A DNA stretch of 64,000 nt from positions 31,547 through 95,546 of the forward strand of contig CAVVIK010000002.1 of NCBI GenBank assembly GCA_963748315.1, written 5' to 3'. The notes below the pieces were generated by a model. That model was given only the letters and a program-made list of their open reading frames with translations, had not been told where the DNA came from and searched no databases. Of the stretch, positions 10,830 to 18,790 are shown piece after piece. A program made the position numbers and the translations under genes. Source of the DNA: DASPHG01 sp963748315 (GTDB lineage: Bacteria > Actinomycetota > Thermoleophilia > Solirubrobacterales > Thermoleophilaceae). How positions within the stretch are numbered: the stretch's first letter is position 1; the number at the start of each line of letters is the position of its first letter.

Positions 10830-12872
10830 CTAGTTGCGTGGCTTGAGCAGCCGGCTCCAGGTGGTGTCGTTGTCGGCAGCGTCGATCGCGACGGCCGTCA
10901 AGCGCATCCGTGGCGACTCCGTCCGCCTCAGCCACCTGAGTGCCCGCTTTCGAGGACGGAGGTTGACCCGGTGCTTCCCCGCGCCCATCTCGTCGCGCAC
11001 CCGCGCGATACGCCGGTCGCGGCGGAACAGTTTCAGGTCCACGGTCGCGCGCTCGTCGAGGGACACGCTGACGCCGAGCCTGCCGGTGCGGCGCAAGCGG
11101 CCGAGCTTGCTGTCGCCGAACTTGATGCGCAGCCGTGGGCCGCTGAGCGTGGTCGGCACGTCGGGCGCGGCGGGATCGAGCTGAATCCATTTCGCGATCG
11201 AGGGGACACCGTCATCGAGCAAGAAGAGCATGTACCAGCCCGGCGGAGCCACCGCCGGCGAAGGCGGGCTCTGGAGCGTGACCTCGCCTCGGCGGCGGCC
11301 GACCTTGACGAGCGGCACGAGCCGCTGCGTCATGTCGTTCGCGTGAGTGACAGCCGACGGCGCGATCAGGACCGCGTCGTCGATCGCGCCCTTCTTGCCA
11401 ACCGCGAACGGGACGTCCCAGCGAACTGCTTCCGGCGCCGAGCGGATCGACGGTCGCGGCCCCTGGAAGAGATACGGCGGCGAGTAGATCTCACCGGTTT
11501 CGTCGGGCGACTGGCCGTCGGGCGTGTCGACGACCGGGTGCCGCTCGTCGCCCGTGGAAAGCACGCGCCCGTCCGGCAGGAGCACCGCGGTCGAGTGGTA
11601 TCCGCGCGTCTCGACCTGGCTCGGGCCGACCGTCCATGTTCCCGTGGCGGGGTCGTAGAGCTCAGCCGCGCGCTCCGCCGGTGGTGAGTCGTCGAGCCTG
11701 TCGTCGCCGCCGATCGTCACCAGCGACCGGTCGGGCAGCACCAGCGTGTTCGCGTTCCAGCGCTGCGTATGCAGATGGGGGAAGGCCGACCAGCTCGGTT
11801 CCGGGTCGTCGAGGTCGAGCATCTCGTTGTCCGCCGGGGGAAGCTCGTCCCACGGACTGCCGCCAATCGCGGCGACCGTCGTCGACCCCTCCGGCCCCTC
11901 AGGCAGCAGGACCGCGTTGCCGCCGACCCGCTGGTGCGCGAGCTGCGGGAGGTCCGTCCAGGGGTCTGCCAGGTTGCCCGGGTCGAAGATCGCCGAGTCG
12001 TCCCGGTCGGGCCCGGCGAGGAGCACCGTCCCGTCGGGCATCGTGAACAGATGCGGGTACAGCCCGGTCGCTCGCAGTTGGGTCTGCTCGTCGAGAAGCG
12101 TGAAAGCGTTCGCCTCCGGGTCGTAGATCTCCTCGCTTTCGACGAGGATGCCGCCCGGGCGGTCGTCCGCGTACCCGCTGACTACGAGCGTCCGGCCGTC
12201 GGCGAGCAGGACCTGCGTCGGATACCAGCGCCCCTCTGCGCTTGCAGGCCGCGGCAGCACGGTCCAGGTCTCGGTGGAGGGATCGAAGGTGACGGCGGAG
12301 TCGAGGCCGGCGAAGTCGTTGAACTCGTCGGTCGGGTCATCCTCAGGGCCCGCGAGCGTCCCGCCGACCACGAGCAGCTTGCCGTCGGGGAGGAACGACA
12401 TTCCGGAGCAGAAGATCGGAATCATCGCTCCGGTCGAGTCCCTGGGCGTGACGTCGCGGAACGCGTCGCGCTCGTACCCCTTCGCCGGGTCCCACAGCCA
12501 CGCGTACGTGTCCTGCCCGGCCGAGAAGCCCTCGCGACCCCACATCAGGACCTTGCCGGTGTTGAGCATCGCGGCATGCACGGCGTAGCCCGTGTAGTCC
12601 GTGGCCGTCACGAACGGCGGCGCCCAACTCCCGACCCGGCTCGGGTCGCCTGCCGCGGCGTGTGCGCGCGCATACGCCCGGCGCGTGGCGCGGCGGTCAC
12701 GACGCAGCGTGCGTCTGCGCTCTGCGGGCGCGAGCCTGCTCCAGCGCGCCTTGGCTTTCTCCTGCGCCTTCCAGATCTCCGCGTGTTGGCGCAGATGATC
12801 AAGCTCCGAGGGAGCTAAAGACGCATCAGCGGCGGCGGGGCCAGGCAGCACCAAGGCGAGACGCAGCCGCAA
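10830..12872 (-). CDS. Secreted copper-radical oxidase (galactose/glyoxal oxidase type)
   Basis: 680 residues, paralogue of the gene just downstream but without Ig-like repeats. A short signal-like N-terminus is followed by a charged helical region (A-P-A-E-R-R-R), the propeller starting S-W-A-P-P-F-V, and a DUF1929 E-set. A ~95-residue C-terminal domain contains R-R-T-G-R-L and R-P-R-K-R. Radical-copper residues are conserved: Cys155 (F-C-S-G-M), Tyr217 (R-W-Y-P-T), Tyr425-His426 (R-G-Y-H-S), His510 (T-H-A-N-D-M). The Cys-Tyr spacing (62) is nearer glyoxal oxidase than galactose oxidase. The substrate is unknown. The 48-base gap to the second copy suggests co-transcription. No frameshift seen. 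Confidence 0.87.
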   Translation of the reverse strand: MRLRLALVLPGPAAADASLAPSELDHLRQHAEIWKAQEKAKARWSRLAPAERRRTLRRDRRATRRAYARAHAAAGDPSRVGSWAPPFVTATDYTGYAVHAAMLNTGKVLMWGREGFSAGQDTYAWLWDPAKGYERDAFRDVTPRDSTGAMIPIFCSGMSFLPDGKLLVVGGTLAGPEDDPTDEFNDFAGLDSAVTFDPSTETWTVLPRPASAEGRWYPTQVLLADGRTLVVSGYADDRPGGILVESEEIYDPEANAFTLLDEQTQLRATGLYPHLFTMPDGTVLLAGPDRDDSAIFDPGNLADPWTDLPQLAHQRVGGNAVLLPEGPEGSTTVAAIGGSPWDELPPADNEMLDLDDPEPSWSAFPHLHTQRWNANTLVLPDRSLVTIGGDDRLDDSPPAERAAELYDPATGTWTVGPSQVETRGYHSTAVLLPDGRVLSTGDERHPVVDTPDGQSPDETGEIYSPPYLFQGPRPSIRSAPEAVRWDVPFAVGKKGAIDDAVLIAPSAVTHANDMTQRLVPLVKVGRRRGEVTLQSPPSPAVAPPGWYMLFLLDDGVPSIAKWIQLDPAAPDVPTTLSGPRLRIKFGDSKLGRLRRTGRLGVSVSLDERATVDLKLFRRDRRIARVRDEMGAGKHRVNLRPRKRALRWLRRTESPRMRLTAVAIDAADNDTTWSRLLKPRN

Positions 12873-12926
12873 TCCATGCGGCTGTGCGAGTCATTCTTCG
12901 ATTATCGGCCGGTTTGGCCGTTTTCG

Positions 12927-14327
12927 CTAGCGAGTGGGACGTTGATCCGTGAGGGCGTTGACGAATCCCTCGAGCTGCTTCGTGGTCCAGCACTCGAACA
13001 CGCCGTCGCAGTAGGGCTCGTACGCCGCCATCACGGAGTCGCCGTAGTTCCAGTACAGCTTCGGCTCGGGGTTCATCCAGAACATCCGGCTCGCCCTCTC
13101 CGCGATCGCCCCGAACGCCTTGGCGTGCGGCTCGCGCCCGTTCGTGCGCGCGTCCCCGAGCACGATCACGGTCGAGCGCGGGTCGAGGTCGTCGATCACC
13201 TGCTCGTAGAACTCGAGCCAGACGCGCCCGTAGTCGGTGTAGCCGGAGACGTCGGCAACCCCGGAGTCGGTCGCGATGGCGCGCGAAACCGCCTTGAACG
13301 AGCGCTCGCGCTCGAACACCTCCGTGACCTCGGAGATCCGCTCGACGAACACGAACGAGCGCAGCTTCCGGAACGAGTCATGCAACGCGTGCAGGACCGA
13401 CAGGAAGAAGACGCTCGCGCTCGTGACGCTCGTCGAGACGTCGCACAGGACGAACAGCTCGGGGCGCCTGGGACGCTTCGGGCGGTAGCGCAGGCGGAGC
13501 GGAACCCCGCCCGTCTCGAGCGACGAGCGCATCGTGCGGCGTACGTCCACGACGCGGCCGCGGCGCCGTCCGCGCATCTCGTGCCCCTGCGTCGCGAGCC
13601 GCCGCTTGAGCTGCATGACGACGCGGTGAACGGCGGCCAGGTCCTGCAGCGGGTTCGTGGGGAGCGCGCGGTCGAACTCCCGCAACGGGCGCGCCGGCGG
13701 CAGCGACTCGGTGCGCTCGATCATGTCCCGCTCCAGCTCGCGCCGCAGGTGGCGCTCGAACTGGCGCAGCCGCTCGCGCGGGACCGCGTCCGGGTCCGGA
13801 CGGGCGGCCATCTCCTGCTCGCTCTGGCCGCGGAGGCCGAGGGTCCGGCGGATCCGCTGTACGTCGACGCCGATCACGCCGCTGCCCGTCCCCTCGCGCC
13901 CGAACGCCGCGATCGCGAGCCGGGCCAGGTCTCTCATCTCGCCGTCCGAGCCCTCGCGGACGGCATTGCGAATCTGGTTCCGCAGGCTCTCCAGGTCGAT
14001 CATGTTCTGGTCGCCCTGGTAGCCGCCGTCCTCGGCGAGCTGTTGCTCGGTCAGTCCGCGATCGACTGCCTCGCGCTCGACCGCTCTGAAGAAGTAGCGG
14101 TCGAACAGGATGTCGAAGACGCGCCGGTCCTCCTGCGACTTGGCGAGCGTCGCCGCCAGCGCCGACCGGAAGTCCTCCTCAGAGGTCCACGGCACGTGCT
14201 CGAGCGCGGCGAAGGCGTCGAGCAGCTCGGACGTCCCCACATGCATGCCCTCGTCGCGCAGCTCGTCGGCGAACTCGAGCAGCCGCGGCGCGAAGCCGCT
14301 AGGCCGACTGGCGTCCGACGAGGCCAT
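12927..14327 (-). CDS. VWA (CoxE-like) protein partnered with MoxR ATPase
   Basis: 466 residues. The C-terminal half is a von Willebrand A domain with MIDAS motif D-V-S-T-S at residues 296-300 and the later V-I-V-L-G-D-A-R-T-N strand. The N-terminal half is helical and charged, as in CoxE/DUF444-type partners. MoxR-VWA pairs act as chaperone-like systems that remodel or insert metal into enzyme complexes. No client gene such as a CO dehydrogenase lies nearby, so the client is unknown. The ATG at 14327 overlaps the MoxR coding end by 29 bases. Confidence 0.85.
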   Translation of the reverse strand: MASSDASRPSGFAPRLLEFADELRDEGMHVGTSELLDAFAALEHVPWTSEEDFRSALAATLAKSQEDRRVFDILFDRYFFRAVEREAVDRGLTEQQLAEDGGYQGDQNMIDLESLRNQIRNAVREGSDGEMRDLARLAIAAFGREGTGSGVIGVDVQRIRRTLGLRGQSEQEMAARPDPDAVPRERLRQFERHLRRELERDMIERTESLPPARPLREFDRALPTNPLQDLAAVHRVVMQLKRRLATQGHEMRGRRRGRVVDVRRTMRSSLETGGVPLRLRYRPKRPRRPELFVLCDVSTSVTSASVFFLSVLHALHDSFRKLRSFVFVERISEVTEVFERERSFKAVSRAIATDSGVADVSGYTDYGRVWLEFYEQVIDDLDPRSTVIVLGDARTNGREPHAKAFGAIAERASRMFWMNPEPKLYWNYGDSVMAAYEPYCDGVFECWTTKQLEGFVNALTDQRPTR

Positions 14328-15195
14328 CGGTCAGCTTCACCCCGACCCGCTCCGCGACCATGTCGAGGTCGGTGCGGTGCTTGATGATGATCGACATCGT
14401 GTGCTCGAGCACCGACTGGTCGATGTCCTCGGCACCGAGTAGGAGCAGCGCCCGCGCCCAGTCGATCGACTCCGCGATCGACGGCGGCTTCTTCAGGTCG
14501 AGATTGCGCACCTGGTGCACTACTTCGACGAGGCGCCGCGCGACCGAGTCCGGCAGGTCGGGCGCGTGCAGCTTCACGATCTCGTGCTCGCGCTCGGCGT
14601 CCGGATAGTCGAGCCACAGGTAGAGGCAGCGGCGTTTGAGCGCCTCCGTCAGCTCGCGCGAGTTGTTCGAGGTCAGGATCACGATCGGATGGGTGCGGGC
14701 CTCGATGACACCGAGTTCGGGGATCGAGATCTGGAAGTCGGACAGGAGCTCGAGCAGCATTGCCTCGAACTCCTGGTCGGTCTTGTCGATCTCGTCGATC
14801 AGGAGGACGACGGGCTCCTCAGCCGCGATCGCGGTCAAGAGTGGCCGCGCCAGCAGGAACTCCTCGCCGAAGATGTCCTCCTTGACGGTCTCCCACCCGG
14901 CCTCCTGCGCCTCGGTCTGGATCCGCAGGAGCTGCTTGCGGTAGTTCCACTCGTAGAGGGCCTTTGCCTCGTCGAGCCCCTCGTAGCACTGGAGCCGGAT
15001 CAGCCGGCGCTCGGTCGCTCGCGAGAGCGCCTTGGCGAGCTCGGTCTTGCCCACCCCGGCCGGCCCCTCGACGAGGACCGGCTTGCCCAACTGGGCGGCG
15101 AGATACGAGACGAGAGCGGCGGGCTCGTCCGCCAGGTACCCCACCTCGCCCAGTCGCGACTTGACCTGCTCGACGCTCTGGAGCTCTGCCGCCAC
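14299..15195 (-). CDS. MoxR-family AAA+ ATPase
   Basis: 298 residues. Walker A is G-P-A-G-V-G-K-T-E at 44-52, Walker B is V-V-L-L-I-D-E-I-D, and the sensor-1 region reads V-I-L-T-S-N-N-S-R-E. The lid helices end R-A-L-L-L-L-G-A-E. These ATPases form hexamers working with a VWA protein on client maturation; here the VWA gene is directly downstream and overlapping. It starts at ATG 15195, preceded by a divergent small membrane-protein gene at 15217. Confidence 0.9.
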   Translation of the reverse strand: MAAELQSVEQVKSRLGEVGYLADEPAALVSYLAAQLGKPVLVEGPAGVGKTELAKALSRATERRLIRLQCYEGLDEAKALYEWNYRKQLLRIQTEAQEAGWETVKEDIFGEEFLLARPLLTAIAAEEPVVLLIDEIDKTDQEFEAMLLELLSDFQISIPELGVIEARTHPIVILTSNNSRELTEALKRRCLYLWLDYPDAEREHEIVKLHAPDLPDSVARRLVEVVHQVRNLDLKKPPSIAESIDWARALLLLGAEDIDQSVLEHTMSIIIKHRTDLDMVAERVGVKLTDGLVGRQSA

Positions 15196-15216
15196 CGGCT
15201 CAAGGATACTTCCGGG

Positions 15217-15440
15217 GTGCTCGCGCCTCTCCTCGCGCAGTTCCTAGATCCCACCGAGGGCCCGGAGCCGACCGGCGACTGGTCGGCGGAGCCCGAGAAG
15301 TTCATCGCCCTCGTGCTGCTCGGCTTCCCGTCGGGATCCTCGGGCACCTCTTCAAGGTCAAGACGATGATCGCGACCGGGATCCTGATGATCTTCCTGGC
15401 GACCGTCGGGCTGCCGGTCTGGCTGCAGCTGACGCGCTAG
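15217..15440 (+). CDS. Small membrane protein, frameshifted
   Basis: Reading from GTG 15217 gives V-L-A-P-L-L-A-Q-F-L-D and a polar stretch. It then reaches F-I-A-L-V-L-L-G-F, where the frame breaks near 15327 in TTCCCGTC. The shifted frame gives V-G-I-L-G-H-L-F-K-V-K, then a second hydrophobic helix and the stop TAG 15438. Restored, it is about 73 residues with two membrane helices around a basic loop. Two extra Cs or one missing base would fix it. The family is unknown. Its stop shares the CTAG with the convergent zinc-ribbon gene. Confidence 0.6.
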
Positions 15441-15613
15441 CGCGACGACAGGTGCCAGCCGCGGCACCACGGGCATTCGTAGACGCTGAGCTCCCTACCC
15501 GTCGTGCGCGCCTGATGGTCCGCGGTCGCGCGCGCGTCCGCCTCGGTCTCGTAGCGCTGCTTCTTCTCGCACTCGGACTGGCGGCGCTGCTTCATGCGCT
15601 GCTCGATGTCCAT
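15437..15613 (-). CDS. Small zinc-ribbon-like protein
   Basis: 58 residues from ATG 15613, whose A is the last base of the peroxiredoxin stop (TGATG). The first half is Lys/Arg/Glu-rich and helical (M-K-Q-R-R-Q-S-E-C-E-K-K-Q). The C-terminus reads Y-E-C-P-W-C-R-G-W-H-L, a CxxC plus His arrangement like phage or actinobacterial small zinc-binding proteins. Function unknown; possibly an RNA- or protein-binding adaptor. The stop TAG 15437-15439 lies in the shared CTAG palindrome. Confidence 0.65.
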   Translation of the reverse strand: MDIEQRMKQRRQSECEKKQRYETEADARATADHQARTTGRELSVYECPWCRGWHLSSR

Positions 15614-16164
15614 CACTCGAGTGCGGCGAGCGCCTGCTGCGCGGCCTCGTTCGGCGGGAAGACGGGGTAGATGACGCGCTCGACGACGCCGTCGCGCACG
15701 ATCAGGGTCAGTCGCTTGTAGAGCGTGACGCCCTCGACCTCGAACGTCGGAAGGCCGAGTGACGCGTCCGCGTCCGAAAGCAGGGGGTAGGGGAGGCGGA
15801 GGCGCTCGGCCGCCTCGAGCTGGTCTTGCGGGCTCTGGGTCGACAGGCCGAAGACGCGCACATCGAGGGCGTCGAAGCGGGCCTCGTTGTCGCGGATCGC
15901 GCAGGCCTGCGGCGTGCAGCCGCGCGCGCCCGGGATGGCATCCCACGCCTCGTCGCCTCCGAGCGACTGCTCGCCGGGCTTGCCCGTGCGCGGGTACGCG
16001 AAGACGACCGACCGGCCCGAAAGCTCGGCGAGCGTCACCTCCGACCCGTCGGAGGCCGCGAGCGTTACGACCGGCAGTCGCGATCCGGGCAGGTGGTCGG
16101 CGGCGCCGTCGTCGTCGGGCACCGGCAGGCCTTCCGGCAGCGTGTAGAGGTCGTCGCCCCTCAC
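15613..16164 (-). CDS. Peroxiredoxin (AhpC/TSA, BCP-like)
   Basis: 183 residues from GTG 16164, overlapping the GNAT stop by four bases (GTGA). The thioredoxin-fold core has S-V-V-F-A-Y-P-R-T-G-K-P, where a catalytic threonine loop is expected, then G-C-T-P-Q-A-C with two cysteines five apart as in PrxQ/BCP. This indicates thiol-dependent peroxide reduction in the cytoplasm. The C-terminal region ends P-P-N-E-A-A-Q-Q-A-L. It sits in a run of coupled genes with a TetR regulator and an FMN reductase, in keeping with an oxidative or electrophile stress response. Confidence 0.85.
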   Translation of the reverse strand: MRGDDLYTLPEGLPVPDDDGAADHLPGSRLPVVTLAASDGSEVTLAELSGRSVVFAYPRTGKPGEQSLGGDEAWDAIPGARGCTPQACAIRDNEARFDALDVRVFGLSTQSPQDQLEAAERLRLPYPLLSDADASLGLPTFEVEGVTLYKRLTLIVRDGVVERVIYPVFPPNEAAQQALAALE

Positions 16165-16617
16165 AGCGGCCGCCCGATGAAGAGCGTGCGGCCCGGCGGC
16201 TTCGGCTCGGTGAGGAACCCGCACGCTTCGTACAGCGCGCGCGCCGCGGCGTTGTCCTCGTTCACGTCGAGCTCGATCCGCTTGCAGCCGCGCTCGCGGG
16301 CGCGCTCCACCGCGGACTCGACCAGCGCGCGCCCGAGGCCGGACCGGCGCGCCTCCTCGCGCACGAACAGGTCCTCGAGCCAGCAGTCCTCGGCCGACTT
16401 CCACACGCTCCAGCGGAAGCGCAACTGGCAGACGCCCATGGGCTCGACCGTCGACGGCCCCGAGCAGGTACTCGCCGTCGTCGCCCGCCATGATCCGCTC
16501 GACGCTCGCGCGGACCTCGTCCTCGGGCAACACGTTGTGCCCCCACCACTCGCCGAACTCGGCGATCAGCCGGGCGACGTCCGCCGCGTCCCCGGCCTCG
16601 GCTCGCCAGACCTTCAA
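16161..16617 (-). CDS. GNAT N-acetyltransferase, frameshifted
   Basis: TTG 16617 overlaps the tetR stop (TTGA). The N-terminal part reads K-V-W-R-A-E-A-G-D-A-A-D-V-A-R-L, a typical GNAT beta-1/alpha-1. The frame breaks near 16443 and resumes as M-G-V-C-Q-L-R-F. Then come L-E-D-L-F-V-R-E-E-A-R-R-S-G-L-G-R-A-L (R-x-x-G-x-G/A acetyl-CoA loop) and N-x-x-A-R-A-L-Y-E-A-C-G-F. The 457-base span is 3n+1, so one extra base restores a ~151-residue enzyme. The substrate is unknown. Confidence 0.75.
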
Positions 16618-17235
16618 CGCTCCGCGAGCGCTTCGACGGCCGCGACGACGGAGTCCCAACCGGCGCGGACGCGCTCGATCGGCATCTCCCGCTCCTGGCG
16701 CAGGTGGCGGTACTGGTCCGCCGCGAGCACGGCGAGCAGCGAGTCGGCGTGGTACTCCGCGTCCAGGCGCGGGTCGAGCTCCACGAGCAGGCTGGTGACG
16801 TGGGCGCGGTGTGCGCGGAAGGGAGCTGAGCCGGAACCGCGCACAGGGTGAGCCCGACTCGCCGACGAGGATCAGGTCGCCGTGCGTCTCGAGCAGGTCG
16901 ATCATCGCGTAGCCGAACGCGCGCAGCCGTTCGATCGGCGGCGCGCCGGGGCCCAGCGGCGGCTCGCCGCGGATGAACGCCTCCTGGAACTCCTGCACGT
17001 GCTCGTCCAGTAGGGCAAGCGCGAGCGTCGCGCGGTCGCCGAAGCGGCGGAAGATCGTCCCCTTCCCGACGCCGGCCTCCTCGGCGACCATGTCCATCGA
17101 AACGTGCTCGATCCCGTGCCGGGATGCGAGCCGTTCGGCCGCCTCGAGGATCTTCAGGCGGTTCCGGGCCGCATCGGCCCGTTCCGGCGTGGAGCCGGCG
17201 ACTGGCAGTGGGTTCGTGGCCATCAGGGTTGCCAT
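16614..17235 (-). CDS. TetR/AcrR-family transcriptional regulator, frameshifted
   Basis: The N-terminal HTH is clear: R-L-K-I-L-E-A-A-E-R-L, then V-S-M-D-M-V-A-E-E-A-G-V-G-K-G-T-I-F-R-R-F. The ligand-binding half continues to G-E-S-G-S-P near 16850, then shifts frame near 16840 and finishes with A-D-Q-Y-R-H-L and V-A-A-V-E-A-L-A-E-R. The span is 3n+1 (one extra base), giving about 206 residues. Two ATGs (17235, 17223) are possible. It is co-directional with yceI and the FMN reductase upstream and the GNAT/peroxiredoxin downstream, so it may autoregulate this run. Confidence 0.82.
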
Positions 17236-17239
17236 TCGA

Positions 17240-17773
17240 TTATGCAGCGCGCATCAGCGCTTCGCCCGACGACACCAATTCGCGCAGCAGATCGGCGAGC
17301 CGCGTCAGGAGTTCGTGGTCCTCGAGGCCGTCCGGCGCCTGCGCGACGGGAAGCTCATCGTCGAGCACACGCGCGCCGAGGGCGCCGAGCACCTTGCGCG
17401 TCTCGGCCTGAGCCCAGACGGCGCCGAACATGCCGGTGCTGGCGCCGATCACGAGCGCGGGCTTGCCGCGCATGGGATTCGCTGCGATCGGACGCGAGAC
17501 CCAGTCGAGCGCGTTCTTGAGCACGCCCGGAATCGAGTGGTTGTACTCGGGCGTTGCGATCAGCACCGCATCCGCGTCGGCGATCGCCTCCTTGAGCGCG
17601 AGCACCGCCGGCGGGGGAGAGAGCTCCGAGTCCTCGTCGAACGGCGGGATCTCCCCGAGGCGGTCGAAGATGCGCAGCTCCGCTCCGGGCGGCAGCAGAT
17701 CCGCCGCCGCCCGGAGGAGCCGCGTGTTGTGGGAACCGTTGCGGAGGCTCCCGCTGATTCCCAAAACGGTCAT
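17240..17773 (-). CDS. NADPH-dependent FMN reductase (ChrR/azoreductase-like flavoprotein)
   Basis: 177 residues. The flavodoxin-like start G-I-S-G-S-L-R-N-G-S-H-N-T is the FMN phosphate loop. P-E-Y-N-H-S-I-P-G-V-L-K-N-A-L-D-W is the family signature for the isoalloxazine site. It reduces quinones, chromate or azo compounds with NAD(P)H in the cytoplasm. Two bases separate it from yceI and four from tetR, so it belongs to the run starting at 18306. Confidence 0.92.
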   Translation of the reverse strand: MTVLGISGSLRNGSHNTRLLRAAADLLPPGAELRIFDRLGEIPPFDEDSELSPPPAVLALKEAIADADAVLIATPEYNHSIPGVLKNALDWVSRPIAANPMRGKPALVIGASTGMFGAVWAQAETRKVLGALGARVLDDELPVAQAPDGLEDHELLTRLADLLRELVSSGEALMRAA

Positions 17774-17775
17774 CG

Positions 17776-18306
17776 CTAGCCCTCGGCCTTCACGAGCTCG
17801 AGCGCGACCGTGAGCGTCACGTCGTTGCCGAGGACGAAGCCGCCCTTCGGCAGCGCCGCGTTCCACTCGAGGCCGAACTCGCGCCGGTCGACGGTCGTCT
17901 CGAGCGCCAGCCCGATTCGCTCGCCGCCGCCCATGTCCGCCTCGACGTGCACGTACCGCCCGCGAGCGGTCACGGGCTTCGTGATGCCCTTGATCGTGAG
18001 GTCGCCCTCGAGCGTCACGTTCCCCTCGTCGTCGATCGCGAGATCGCGCGACTCGAAGCGAAGCTCGGGGTGGAGCTGCGCGTCGAAGAAGTCGGGCGAC
18101 CGGAGGTGCGCCTCGAGGTTCTCGTCGTACACCTTCACGCTCGGGACGGCGACCGTCCCGATGAGCTTGCCGTCCACGAGCTGCGCGTCGTAGTCCTCGA
18201 ACCGCCCACGGAAGGTCGAGACCATGTGCTCGACCTCGAAGCCGATCGAGGAGTGGACGCCGTCCACCGTCCAGGTACCGGCAGGCACTGCGGTTGCCAC
18301 TGACAT
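17776..18306 (-). CDS. YceI-family lipid-binding protein
   Basis: 176 residues. G-T-W-T-V-D-G-V-H-S-S-I-G-F-E-V-E-H starts the lipocalin-like YceI barrel; G-D-L-T-I-K-G-I-T-K-P-V and the C-terminal D-V-T-L-T-V-A-L-E are family typical. No signal peptide is seen, so this is a cytoplasmic form that likely binds polyisoprenoids or amphiphiles. An excellent GAAGGAG lies before ATG 18306. First gene of the run and directly controlled by the promoter/operator region upstream. Confidence 0.92.
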   Translation of the reverse strand: MSVATAVPAGTWTVDGVHSSIGFEVEHMVSTFRGRFEDYDAQLVDGKLIGTVAVPSVKVYDENLEAHLRSPDFFDAQLHPELRFESRDLAIDDEGNVTLEGDLTIKGITKPVTARGRYVHVEADMGGGERIGLALETTVDRREFGLEWNAALPKGGFVLGNDVTLTVALELVKAEG

Positions 18307-18334
18307 ATCCCTGCTCCTTCTGGAGAATGTTCCG

Positions 18335-18387
18335 GACCGAAGTCCGCTTACTATTCATAAGGTAGCAGTGAACCGGACTACGGTCAA
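18335..18387 (-). promoter_or_regulatory. yceI promoter flanked by an inverted operator pair
   Basis: On the minus strand, a -35 TTGACC (18382-18387) and a -10 TACCTT (18359-18364) are separated by exactly 17 bases. Two 12-base arms in inverted orientation flank them: GACCGAAGTCCG at 18335-18346 and CGGACTACGGTC at 18374-18385 (11 of 12 positions complementary). One arm overlaps the -35 and the other lies just past the expected +1, the layout of a repressor-controlled promoter. The cognate regulator may be the TetR encoded in the same run; that is inference. Confidence 0.72.
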
Positions 18388-18388
18388 C

Positions 18389-18748
18389 TTATGGCGGGGA
18401 GTGCTCCGCTATCCAGGTGACGAGGCCGTCGAGGTCGCCCTTGTCGAACTGCGCGGTGGCGCCGGCGCGGAGGAAGTCGTCGATGACGGCGTCCTCGGTC
18501 GCGGATGTCAACGCGACGACGTCCACATGCGGGAACAGGACCTTGATCTGGCGAGTCGCCCAGATGCCGTCGTGGTCGGGTAGGGACCAGTCCATCACCA
18601 CCACGTCGGGCCGATGCTCGGCGACCGCGGAGGTCGCATCAGCGGCGCGCGTGACCTCACCGACGACCTCCCCGGTGCCGCCGTCCTCGACGAAGCGGCG
18701 GATCAGGTCGCGGAAAAGTGGACTGTCGTCGACAACGAGGACGCGCAT
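18389..18748 (-). CDS. Stand-alone response-regulator receiver protein
   Basis: 119 residues, one REC domain and no output domain. The acidic pair is Asp7-Asp8, the phospho-acceptor Asp53 lies in V-V-V-M-D-W-S-L-P-D-H-D-G, T-S is the switch residue strand (V-A-L-T-S-A), and the Lys is in Q-F-D-K-G-D. CheY-like, so it would act by protein contact. No histidine kinase is adjacent. Its stop abuts the -35 of the yceI promoter, so read-through from it into yceI is possible. Confidence 0.92.
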   Translation of the reverse strand: MRVLVVDDSPLFRDLIRRFVEDGGTGEVVGEVTRAADATSAVAEHRPDVVVMDWSLPDHDGIWATRQIKVLFPHVDVVALTSATEDAVIDDFLRAGATAQFDKGDLDGLVTWIAEHSPP

Positions 18749-18790
18749 GCCTGAGCAACTATTCTCCCGCCTCCGAGCGAAAGGAGCGCA

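Noticed and set aside
16161..17235. One fused TetR-GNAT-peroxiredoxin polypeptide (continuous frame 15613-17235)
   Set aside because: The continuous frame arises from two insertions; the three proteins have their own overlapping starts and stops once corrected.
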